Shown here in pieces: positions 23,812 to 30,624 of a stretch of 30,624 bases of DNA; position 1 is the first letter of the stretch; each line of letters begins with the position of its first letter. The notes below the pieces were generated by a model. The model made no database searches and was not told where the DNA came from. It worked only from the letters and a program-made list of their open reading frames with translations. Position numbers and translations under genes: made by a program. This DNA is from an uncultured Lachnospiraceae bacterium. GTDB lineage: Bacteria > Bacillota > Clostridia > Lachnospirales > Lachnospiraceae. The DNA lies in NCBI GenBank assembly GCA_948688495.1, contig CAPQSW010000038.1, forward strand, positions 1 through 30,624. Direction: 5' to 3'.

Positions 23812-23883
23812 TTTTCCCCAATCCTTTCTCACTAACGTATCATTGTATGTAAAACCTGATTCACTGGAAAATTCTTTTTTCTC

Positions 23884-23912
23884 ATTATATTGCCAAAGCT
23901 ATAGTTTTACAA
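23884..23912 (-). promoter_or_regulatory. Minus-strand promoter of the exported hypothetical gene
   Basis: On the minus strand TTGTAA (23912-23907) and TATAAT (23889-23884) are 17 bases apart. Transcription would start near 23877, about 66 bases before the ATG at 23811. It is divergent from the iorA promoter. Confidence 0.65.
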
Positions 23913-23946
23913 TATAAATCAATTCCCTGGAAATAAAAGTACACTA

Positions 23947-23975
23947 TTTACTAATTCCCCAAAAAATGATATGAT
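23947..23975 (+). promoter_or_regulatory. Promoter of the iorAB-CoA ligase operon
   Basis: TTTACT (23947-23952) and TATGAT (23970-23975) are 17 bases apart. Transcription would begin near 23982, giving a short leader of about 36 bases before iorA. The -35 is non-consensus, so activation by a regulator is possible. Confidence 0.55.
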
Positions 23976-24017
23976 GTTAAGCGGAAATTTACATTACGGA
24001 AAGGATGTCTATATACT

Positions 24018-25760
24018 ATGAGGCAATTAATGTTAGGTAATCAGGCATTTGCAAGAGGACTGTACGAGGCAGGATGCGCATTTGTTTCCAGTTATCCGGG
24101 GACGCCGAGTACGGAGGTTACGGAGGAAGCCGCCAAGTATGAGGAAATCTACTGTGAGTGGGCTCCGAATGAAAAGGTAGCTATGGAGGCGGCTTTTGGC
24201 GCTTCCCTGGCAGGTAAGAGAAGTTTTTGCGGTATGAAGCATGTAGGGATGAACGTTGCGGCAGATCCCCTTTTTACCTGTTCTTATACAGGTGTAAACG
24301 CAGGCATGGTTATCTGTGTGGCAGACGATGCGGGTATGCATTCCTCACAGAATGAGCAGGATTCCCGCCACTATGCGGCTGCGGCAAAGATACCGATGTT
24401 AGAGCCGGCAGATTCTGCAGAGGCATGTGCGTTTGTAAAACAGGCTTATGAGATTTCGGAGCAATATGATACGCCGGTTATCGTTAAGATGTGTACGAGG
24501 GTTGCACATTCCCAGAGTATCGTGGAGACGGGCGAGCGCACAGAGGAACGGACGCTTCCCTATGAGAAGAACATTGCGAAATACGTAATGATGCCAGTCA
24601 ATGCTATCCGCCGTCATCCGGTTGTGGAGGAGCGCACAAGAAAGCTTGCGGAGTATGCCAATACCTGTGGGTTTAACCGTGTGGAGATGGGAGACACCAG
24701 GCTTGGAATTATCACTTCCTCCACAAGTTACCAGTATGTAAAGGAAGTGTTCGGAGAGAACGCAAGTATTTTAAAGCTCGGCATGGTTTATCCATTGCCA
24801 GAGAAGTTGATTCTTGATTTTGCGTCCAAGGTAGACAAACTGGTAATTGTTGAAGAACTGGATTCCATTATCGAAGACCATTGTAAAAAATTAGGACTTA
24901 CTGTGACAGGGAAGGATGTGCTTCCCTTAGAGGGCGAATACGCCCAGAATCTGATTGCGGAAAAGCTTGGCGGGAAGGCGCCGGAGTATAAGAGTCTTGA
25001 TGAGACGCTTCCCGGACGTCCGCCTGTGATGTGTGCCGGATGTCCGCACCGGGGATTGTTTTACATATTATCGAAGAATAAATGTACGGTTCTCGGCGAT
25101 ATTGGGTGTTATACCTTAGGGGCGGTTGCACCTCTGAACGCTATGGAAATGACGCTGTGCATGGGGGCCTCCATAAGCGCTATCCACGGATTTAACAAGG
25201 CGCTGGGAGAGGAAAGCGAGGGTAAGACCGTAGCGGTTATCGGGGATTCCACATTTATGCATTCTGGTATGACGGGACTTGCCAATATTGCGTACAACCA
25301 GAGTAATTCTACAGTCATTATTCTGGACAACTCGATTACGGGAATGACCGGACACCAGCAGAATCCTACGACGGGTTACAATATCAAAGGCGACCCGGCA
25401 GGCAAAATTGATTTGGAAAGCCTGTGCCGTGCAATGGGATTTGTAAGGGTTGCAGTTATCGATCCGTATAATCTGGAAGAATGTGATAGGGTCATCAAGG
25501 AAGAACTGGCTGCGAAAGAGCCTTCCGTGATTATCAGCAGACGCCCCTGTGCATTGTTAAAATATGTAAAGCACCAGCCGCCAATTCATGCTGACGGGGA
25601 CAAGTGCGTAGGCTGTAAATCCTGTATGCGCCTTGGCTGTCCGGCTATCAGCATGAAGAACAATAAGGCAGTGATTGACAATACGCTCTGTGTAGGCTGC
25701 GGCGTCTGTGAGCAGTTATGTAAGTTTGACGCATTACAGCCGGGGGAGGTGCAGAAATGA
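24018..25760 (+). CDS. iorA: Indolepyruvate ferredoxin oxidoreductase, alpha subunit
   Basis: IorA with IorB catalyses the reversible thiamine-pyrophosphate-dependent conversion of aryl pyruvates and CoA to arylacetyl-CoA, CO2 and reduced ferredoxin. The 580-residue protein has the pyrimidine-binding domain first (SSYPGTPSTEVTEEAA), a middle domain, then the TPP-binding domain (MCAGCPHRGLFY, GDIGCYTLG, VIGDSTFMHSGMTGL). It ends with two 4Fe-4S motifs: Cys530, 533, 536 and 541 in the CX2CX2CX4CP form typical of IorA, and Cys558, 561, 564 and 568. The enzyme looks complete and oxygen-sensitive. GGAAAGG lies about 11 bases before the ATG. It overlaps iorB by four bases (ATGA), as expected for subunits of one complex. 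Confidence 0.95.
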   Translation: MRQLMLGNQAFARGLYEAGCAFVSSYPGTPSTEVTEEAAKYEEIYCEWAPNEKVAMEAAFGASLAGKRSFCGMKHVGMNVAADPLFTCSYTGVNAGMVICVADDAGMHSSQNEQDSRHYAAAAKIPMLEPADSAEACAFVKQAYEISEQYDTPVIVKMCTRVAHSQSIVETGERTEERTLPYEKNIAKYVMMPVNAIRRHPVVEERTRKLAEYANTCGFNRVEMGDTRLGIITSSTSYQYVKEVFGENASILKLGMVYPLPEKLILDFASKVDKLVIVEELDSIIEDHCKKLGLTVTGKDVLPLEGEYAQNLIAEKLGGKAPEYKSLDETLPGRPPVMCAGCPHRGLFYILSKNKCTVLGDIGCYTLGAVAPLNAMEMTLCMGASISAIHGFNKALGEESEGKTVAVIGDSTFMHSGMTGLANIAYNQSNSTVIILDNSITGMTGHQQNPTTGYNIKGDPAGKIDLESLCRAMGFVRVAVIDPYNLEECDRVIKEELAAKEPSVIISRRPCALLKYVKHQPPIHADGDKCVGCKSCMRLGCPAISMKNNKAVIDNTLCVGCGVCEQLCKFDALQPGEVQK

Positions 25761-26326
25761 CGAAGAATATTATGATTGTAGGCGTGGGAGGACAGGGTTC
25801 CCTGCTTGCCAGTAAACTTTTAGGGCATCTGCTTTTGTCAGAAGGATATGATGTGAAGGTGTCGGAAGTGCATGGTATGAGCCAGCGCGGAGGCAGCGTT
25901 GTCACATACGTCCGGTTCGGTGAGAAGGTATACTCCCCGATCATTGACAAAGGAGAGGCCGATTTCATTGTCTCTTTTGAGAAATTAGAGGCGGCGCGTT
26001 ATGTGGAATATTTAAGGGAAGATGGCAGAATTGTTGTAAATACCCAGGAGATTGATCCAATGCCAGTAATTACGGGGGCGGCAGCTTATCCAGAAAACCT
26101 GATTGAAAAAATGAAAGGATTAGGCATTCAGGTGGATGATATGGACTGCCTGTCACTTGCCGAGGAGGCGGGATCTGCTAAGGCGGTCAACATTGTTCTG
26201 ATGGGGCGTTTGTCCAAATATTTTGACATTCCTGTTGAAAAATGGCAGAAGGCAATCAAAGAGTGCGTCCCGGCAAAATTTGTGGAAATGAATGAAAAAG
26301 CGTTCCTGCTGGGGCGCGGAGAATAA
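25757..26326 (+). CDS. iorB: Indolepyruvate ferredoxin oxidoreductase, beta subunit
   Basis: The 189-residue protein is the gamma-type domain of 2-oxoacid:ferredoxin oxidoreductases and binds CoA in complex with IorA. The N-terminal MIVGVGGQGSLLASKLLG and the SEVHGMSQRGGSVVTYVRFG motif are diagnostic. The start codon overlaps the iorA stop (ATGA), and the iorA end supplies GGGGGAGG as ribosome binding site. It is 20 bases ahead of the phenylacetate-CoA ligase, so CoA-ester supply or use is cotranscribed. Confidence 0.95.
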   Translation: MTKNIMIVGVGGQGSLLASKLLGHLLLSEGYDVKVSEVHGMSQRGGSVVTYVRFGEKVYSPIIDKGEADFIVSFEKLEAARYVEYLREDGRIVVNTQEIDPMPVITGAAAYPENLIEKMKGLGIQVDDMDCLSLAEEAGSAKAVNIVLMGRLSKYFDIPVEKWQKAIKECVPAKFVEMNEKAFLLGRGE

Positions 26327-26346
26327 AATGACGATTGGAGACAGAA

Positions 26347-27651
26347 ATGAAAAAATATTATCAACCAGAAATTGAAACAATGCCAGTGGATGAGCTTCAG
26401 GAGCTTCAGAGTGAGAGACTGGTAGCGCAGGTAAAATATGTCTATGATCACGTGAAGTTCTATCATGACAAGATGGACAAGGCGGGTGTAAAACCTTCGG
26501 ACATTAAAGGAATTGATGATTTACATAAGCTTCCTTTTATCACAAAAGATGATCTCCGCGATCAATATCCGTATGGACTTTTGGGCGTGCCGCTTGAGGA
26601 ATGCGTGCGTATCCAGTCCACCAGCGGGACAACCGGACGGCGCGTTGTGGCATTTTATACCCAGGAGGACATTGACGTCTGGGAAGAATGCTGCGCACGT
26701 GCAATTGTGGCTGCGGGGGGAACGAAAGAGGATGTCTGCCATGTCTGCTATGGATACGGACTTTTTACGGGGGGACCCGGCCTAAACGGCGGTTCCCATA
26801 AGGTGGGCTGCCTGACATTACCAATGTCATCTGGAAATACAGAGCGGCAGTTACAGTTTATGACAGATCTGGGCTCTACCATTCTCTGCTGTACGCCGTC
26901 TTATGCGGCAAATCTTGGTGAGGCGGTGAATGAGCGGGGATTAAAGAATCAGCTTAAGTTAAAGGCTGGTATCTTCGGCGCGGAGCCGTGGACGGAGCAG
27001 ATGCGGCGTAATATTGAGGAATCGCTCGGCATAAAGGCGTATGATATTTATGGATTGACAGAAATTTCCGGTCCGGGCGTATCGTTTGAGTGTGAGGAAC
27101 AGAAAGGTATGCACATTCAGGAAGATCATTTTATTGCTGAGATTATCAATCCCGGAACCGGGGAAGTTCTGCCGGAAGGAGAAGTTGGAGAGCTGGTGTT
27201 CACCTGTATCACGAAAAAGGCATTTCCACTTCTGCGTTACCGGACACGTGATCTCTGCCGTCTCACCAGAAAGAGATGCTCCTGCGGGCGTACGCATGTG
27301 CGTATGATGAAGCCTAAGGGAAGAAGTGATGACATGATGGTTGTCAAGGGTGTCAATGTATGGCCTTCCCAGATTGAGGCGGTTCTCTTAAAGCAGGGGT
27401 ATCAGGCAAATTACCAGATTATTGTTGACCGTATCGGCAATAATGATACGATGGAAGTTCAGGTAGAGCTGACGCCGGAGATGGAGAAAAACAGCAGTCT
27501 GACTGTTCCGGAACGTGAAAAGAAAATTGTCAGCGGTTTAAAGTCTATGCTTGGCATAAAAGCGGACGTTAAGGTGGTAGAGCCTAAGAGTATTGCAAGA
27601 AGTGAAGGCAAGGCTGTCCGCGTCATTGATAAGAGGCATCTGTATCAGTAA
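26347..27651 (+). CDS. paaK: Phenylacetate-CoA ligase (AMP-forming)
   Basis: The 434-residue enzyme activates phenylacetate or a related aryl acid to its CoA ester via an acyl-adenylate. Family length and motifs fit: LPFITKDDLRDQYPYGLLG, the phosphate-binding loop QSTSGTTGRR, YGLTEISGPGVSFEC, RYRTRDLC, MMVVKGVNVWPSQIE, and a C-terminal SEGKAVRVIDKR with the catalytic lysine. ATG 26347 follows TTGGAG at six bases; the in-frame TTG at 26335 lies in that site. Being with iorAB suggests substrates such as phenylacetate, 4-hydroxyphenylacetate or indoleacetate. AMP-forming ligases favour CoA-ester formation, so the pair could run towards aryl pyruvates. The exact acid is inference. Confidence 0.9.
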   Translation: MKKYYQPEIETMPVDELQELQSERLVAQVKYVYDHVKFYHDKMDKAGVKPSDIKGIDDLHKLPFITKDDLRDQYPYGLLGVPLEECVRIQSTSGTTGRRVVAFYTQEDIDVWEECCARAIVAAGGTKEDVCHVCYGYGLFTGGPGLNGGSHKVGCLTLPMSSGNTERQLQFMTDLGSTILCCTPSYAANLGEAVNERGLKNQLKLKAGIFGAEPWTEQMRRNIEESLGIKAYDIYGLTEISGPGVSFECEEQKGMHIQEDHFIAEIINPGTGEVLPEGEVGELVFTCITKKAFPLLRYRTRDLCRLTRKRCSCGRTHVRMMKPKGRSDDMMVVKGVNVWPSQIEAVLLKQGYQANYQIIVDRIGNNDTMEVQVELTPEMEKNSSLTVPEREKKIVSGLKSMLGIKADVKVVEPKSIARSEGKAVRVIDKRHLYQ

Positions 27652-27685
27652 AAGGTAATAAAATAACGAAAGGAAGTATTAGATT

Positions 27686-29320
27686 ATGCCGGTAACGGAT
27701 TTACTGGAGAGGAATCATAAATTATATGGTGATGAGGTCGCTTTGGTGGAACTGAATCCACTTGTCACAGATACACGCAAAACCACATGGAAGGAATACA
27801 ATCTGGTTCAGCAGACCTCCTCGCAGCCATACCGCCGGGAGATTACCTGGAGTATTTTTGATGAGAAAGCAAACCGTGTGGCTAATATGCTTTTAAGCCG
27901 CGGCATCCATAAGGGGGACCGTGTCGCTATTTTGATGTTTAACTGTCTGGAATGGCTGCCAATCTATTTTGGAATCTTAAAGACAGGGGCCATTGCTGTT
28001 CCCTTTAATTTTCGGTTTTCCGCGGAGGAAATTCAGTACTGTGCGGACTTGGCGGAAGTTCATGTTCTGTTCTTCGGACCGGAATTTATCGGGCGTATTG
28101 AATCTATCGAGGAGAATTTGAGCAAGGGACGGCTGCTCATTTATGTGGGCGACGGTTGCCCGACCTTTGCGGAAGGCTACCGAGAGTTGGTAGCTGACTG
28201 TTCCAGCCAGCCGCCGCTTGTCCGGCTGGAAGATGAAGATGACGCGGCAATTTATTTTTCATCTGGGACGACCGGGTTTCCCAAGGCAATTTTACATAAC
28301 CATGAAAGCCTTCTGCAGGCGGCTCAGATGGAGCAGAAGCATCATTTGACGGATCGGGACGACGTGTTCCTATGCATTCCGCCGCTTTACCATACGGGTG
28401 CAAAGTTCCACTGGATGGGAAGTCTTTGTGCCGGAAGCAGGGCAGTGTTGTTAAAAGGAACAACACCTGAGATTATTCTGGATGCAGTGTCAAAGGAACA
28501 CTGTACGATTGTGTGGCTTTTAGTTCCCTGGGCGCAGGATATCATAAGCGCGCTTGACCGGGGGGATGTCAAGTTGGAGGATTATGACCTTAGTCAGTGG
28601 CGGCTTATGCATATCGGGGCGCAGCCAGTGCCGCAGTCTTTGATTAAACATTGGAAGGCGTATTTTCCGGAGCATATGTATGACACCAATTACGGATTGT
28701 CGGAATCGACGGGGCCCGGATGCGTGCACCTTGGCATAGAGAATATCCACAAGGTAGGCGCAATCGGAGTACCCGGATACCGCTGGAAGTGTAAGATTGT
28801 GGATGAAAATGGTAAAGAGGTTCCACAGGGAGAGGTCGGGGAGCTCTGTGTCAAAGGCCCCGGTGTTATGACTTGTTATTATAATGACCCGGAAGCGACG
28901 GCCGATACCTTAAAGGACGGCTGGCTGTATACCGGCGATATGGCAAAGCAGGACGAGGACGGATTTTATTTTCTCGTTGACCGCAAGAAAGATGTAATTG
29001 TCAGCGGCGGAGAGAATATTTATCCAGTGCAGATTGAGAATTTCCTAAGCGCTTATGAAAAAGTACAGGATGTGGCGGTGATTGGTCTGCCCGATGAGCG
29101 TCTGGGGGAGATTACCGGGGCTATTATTTCTGTTAAGAAAGGAATGGAATGCACCGAGGAAGAAATTGAAGAATTTTGCAAAGAGCTTCCCAGATATAAG
29201 CGTCCCAGGAAAATTATTTTTGCTGATGTTCCCAGAAATGCAACCGGAAAACTGGAGAAACCGGCGCTCAGAAAGAAATATGGCGTAGAATACCTCGTTG
29301 CGCAGCAGAATGAGACATAG
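27686..29320 (+). CDS. AMP-dependent acyl-CoA synthetase/ligase
   Basis: The 544-residue ANL-superfamily enzyme forms an acyl-adenylate and then an acyl-CoA. Motifs include IYFSSGTTGFPKAILHNHES (P-loop), YGLSESTGPG, GWLYTGDMAKQDEDGFYFLV, DRKKDVIVSGGENIYPVQIE and the C-terminal NATGKLEKPALRKK with the catalytic lysine. It is larger than and distinct from the preceding ligase, and closer to medium/long-chain or aryl acyl-CoA synthetases. GAAAGGAAG precedes the ATG 34 bases after paaK, so it is in the same operon. A second activating enzyme may take a different acid, for example an arylpropionate or fatty acid. Sequence alone does not decide the substrate. A duplicated segment begins in its last codons. 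Confidence 0.88.
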   Translation: MPVTDLLERNHKLYGDEVALVELNPLVTDTRKTTWKEYNLVQQTSSQPYRREITWSIFDEKANRVANMLLSRGIHKGDRVAILMFNCLEWLPIYFGILKTGAIAVPFNFRFSAEEIQYCADLAEVHVLFFGPEFIGRIESIEENLSKGRLLIYVGDGCPTFAEGYRELVADCSSQPPLVRLEDEDDAAIYFSSGTTGFPKAILHNHESLLQAAQMEQKHHLTDRDDVFLCIPPLYHTGAKFHWMGSLCAGSRAVLLKGTTPEIILDAVSKEHCTIVWLLVPWAQDIISALDRGDVKLEDYDLSQWRLMHIGAQPVPQSLIKHWKAYFPEHMYDTNYGLSESTGPGCVHLGIENIHKVGAIGVPGYRWKCKIVDENGKEVPQGEVGELCVKGPGVMTCYYNDPEATADTLKDGWLYTGDMAKQDEDGFYFLVDRKKDVIVSGGENIYPVQIENFLSAYEKVQDVAVIGLPDERLGEITGAIISVKKGMECTEEEIEEFCKELPRYKRPRKIIFADVPRNATGKLEKPALRKKYGVEYLVAQQNET

Positions 29321-29365
29321 GGTGATATATCCTATCGCACGGAAGAATGAGACATAGCGTAATAT
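29307..29365 (+). repeat. 22-base direct repeat at the end of the acyl-CoA synthetase gene
   Basis: AGAATGAGACATAG followed by SGTRATAT occurs at 29307-29328 and 29344-29365 (two mismatches in 22). The first copy contains the stop codon of the synthetase gene; the second is non-coding. The 37-base period suggests a small local duplication. Confidence 0.75.
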
Positions 29366-29400
29366 CTGGCTGTATGGCAGAATAAAATGCAGGGAGAAAC

Positions 29401-30111
29401 ATGGATACAAGATTGACGGCGGCATTGTGTGATGATGAACCGTATATTCATGATACCGTCCAGGAATTGATGGATCATTATATAAAAGAACAGGGGATTT
29501 TGTTTAAAATGTATCATATCTATTCGGCACAGGAATTGCTTTCTTTTACGGAGGAAATCAATTTTCTGCTGCTGGATATTGATATGCCTGGTATGGATGG
29601 AATAGAAGCAGCGCGTATCTTAAATGCACGTGGAATTGATTATAAAATTGTGATGCTTACAAGCAAGGCAGAACGTTTTAAGGATGCATTTAAAATAGGC
29701 GCATTTCGCTTTGTGACGAAACCGATTTCCCGGGAAGAACTTTTTGAGGCCGTGGACGAGGTCAGGGAACGCATGGTCGGAATGGGAAAAATTAAGGCAT
29801 ACCGGGATGGAATTTTATATGAAATCGTACAGCGTGAGATTCTCTACCTTATGGCGGATGGAAATACTGTGCGCATATATACCGAGCGTGAGGAGTATCG
29901 GAGCGAGCGCCCGCTGAAGGAATGGATGGAAGAACTGGATATTCAGATGTTTTTTGCGTGCCATCGGAGTTATATTGTAAATCTTGGAAAGATTGCAAAT
30001 ATTGGAAAAGATACCGCAGACCTTGTTAACGGAGAGAAAGTTCCCATTGCCAGGCGCAGGCAGACAGAGTTACAGCAGTCGTTTATGTTATATGATGCGA
30101 GGAGGAGGTAG
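29401..30111 (+). CDS. LytTR-family response regulator (AgrA/VirR-like)
   Basis: The 236-residue DNA-binding regulator has an N-terminal receiver domain with acidic pocket Asp11-Asp12, the phosphoacceptor Asp59 in LLLDIDMPGMDG, a Thr/Ser switch (MLTSKAE) and lysine in FVTKPIS. The C-terminal LytTR domain (about 135-236) has EIVQREILYLMADGNTVRIY, FFACHRSYIVNLGKIANI and VPIARRR. LytTR regulators usually bind paired direct repeats and control peptides, bacteriocins or surface genes. GGGAGA precedes the ATG. It is 80 bases after the CoA-ligase operon and is followed by a membrane protein that is probably its kinase. Confidence 0.92.
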   Translation: MDTRLTAALCDDEPYIHDTVQELMDHYIKEQGILFKMYHIYSAQELLSFTEEINFLLLDIDMPGMDGIEAARILNARGIDYKIVMLTSKAERFKDAFKIGAFRFVTKPISREELFEAVDEVRERMVGMGKIKAYRDGILYEIVQREILYLMADGNTVRIYTEREEYRSERPLKEWMEELDIQMFFACHRSYIVNLGKIANIGKDTADLVNGEKVPIARRRQTELQQSFMLYDARRR

Positions 30112-30165
30112 GGGATTCTGGCATTTGGGGAATTATGCCTGGGTAGAGTAAATGAGGTGGAGATT

Positions 30166-30624
30166 ATGTTAAAAGTGTGGGCGGCGATTTTTTGTATATT
30201 GACAATTGCAGAATATTTTTCATTTTATTATGTGATTTATGGTAAAAGGGTGAAGGTTACAAGGAAGAAGGGCATAGGACTGGCTATATCTGCGCTAGTG
30301 TTGGCATCGGCATGCCTGTTCTGGAATGGTTGGATGTTGGATTTTCGGCTTGGTTTGGTATTTTTGGTATGCTTTTTTGTGATGTTCTTTTTATTTGGTG
30401 TATCATTAAAGGAAAATGCAGGGCTTTGGCTGGCTGCGCTTATGATTTTGGTACTGATAGAGGGGATAGCAGATGATTTTGTTCGTATTTTTATCACTGT
30501 CGGTGAATTAGATGCAATGATTATTTATTTGTTATGTGTTCTTGTTATGTTATGGACATATCATTTTTTTATTGGAAGGAAACTTGATAGAAATATGTTT
30601 CAGTTACCAAAACATATAAGAGGA
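30166..30624 (+). CDS. Multi-pass membrane protein, probable sensor kinase N-terminus (partial)
   Basis: ATG 30166 follows GAGGTGGAG and opens a frame that runs unbroken for 153 codons to the window end. At least five hydrophobic segments are visible, for example IFCILTIAEYFSFYYVIYG, LGLVFLVCFFVMFFLFGVSL and MIIYLLCVLVMLWTYHFFIG. A basic cytoplasmic start (GRKLDRNMFQLPKHIRG) follows. This topology and its position behind a LytTR regulator fit the sensor region of an AgrC-like (GHKL/HATPase_c_5) histidine kinase. The catalytic domain lies beyond the window, so the kinase assignment is inference. Confidence 0.65.
   Translation, partial: MLKVWAAIFCILTIAEYFSFYYVIYGKRVKVTRKKGIGLAISALVLASACLFWNGWMLDFRLGLVFLVCFFVMFFLFGVSLKENAGLWLAALMILVLIEGIADDFVRIFITVGELDAMIIYLLCVLVMLWTYHFFIGRKLDRNMFQLPKHIRG

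Noticed and set aside
22832..23832. Plus-strand small frames opposite the exported hypothetical gene
   Set aside because: They are shadows of a minus-strand frame that has its own promoter, ribosome binding site and signal peptide.

Overview
The window reads as a chromosomal stretch of a low-to-mid GC Clostridia, most likely a Lachnospiraceae gut anaerobe. The grounds are the gene order of the nusA-infB operon, AGGAGG-type ribosome binding sites, sigma-A-like promoters, an oxygen-sensitive IorAB oxidoreductase, a secreted beta-galactanase with InlB-type repeats, and a LytTR regulator next to a membrane sensor. No 16S or other species marker is present, so the family assignment is inference. 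Apart from the window edges and a decaying minus-strand pair (22011-23811), all genes run on the plus strand.

Positions 307-8927 hold the conserved translation and RNA operon: promoter and leader hairpin, then rimP, nusA, rnpM (ylxR), ylxQ, infB, rbfA, nrnA, truB and ribF. Several of these overlap by 8-14 bases. A Na/phosphate symporter follows (8940-10571). Then come a 926-residue secreted GH53 endo-beta-1,4-galactanase (10638-13418) and an SH3-NlpC/P60 wall hydrolase with its own strong promoter (13533-14564). rpsO and pnp resume the RNA theme (14777-17196), behind a promoter and a foldable leader that may be an S15 autoregulatory element.

From 17226 the content is accessory: a methyl-accepting chemotaxis protein ending in a clear terminator, a cytosolic subtilisin-like protease whose start codon sits in an inverted repeat, and a cardiolipin synthase bracketed by copies of a short repeat (core GTCCTAAGGAGGGAYC). 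On the minus strand lie a D-alanyl-D-alanine carboxypeptidase lacking its catalytic N-terminus and an exported hypothetical protein whose signal peptide is out of frame with its body.

The last block (24018-29320) is a plus-strand operon: iorA, iorB, a phenylacetate-CoA ligase and a second acyl-CoA synthetase. It probably interconverts aryl acids, their CoA esters and aryl 2-oxo acids with ferredoxin as electron carrier. A LytTR response regulator and the beginning of a multi-pass membrane protein, probably its sensor kinase, end the window.

No tRNA, rRNA, CRISPR array, insertion sequence or phage gene was seen. The most interesting non-coding signals are the repeat family around the cardiolipin synthase, the rpsO leader, the leader hairpin before rimP, and the inverted repeat over the protease start.
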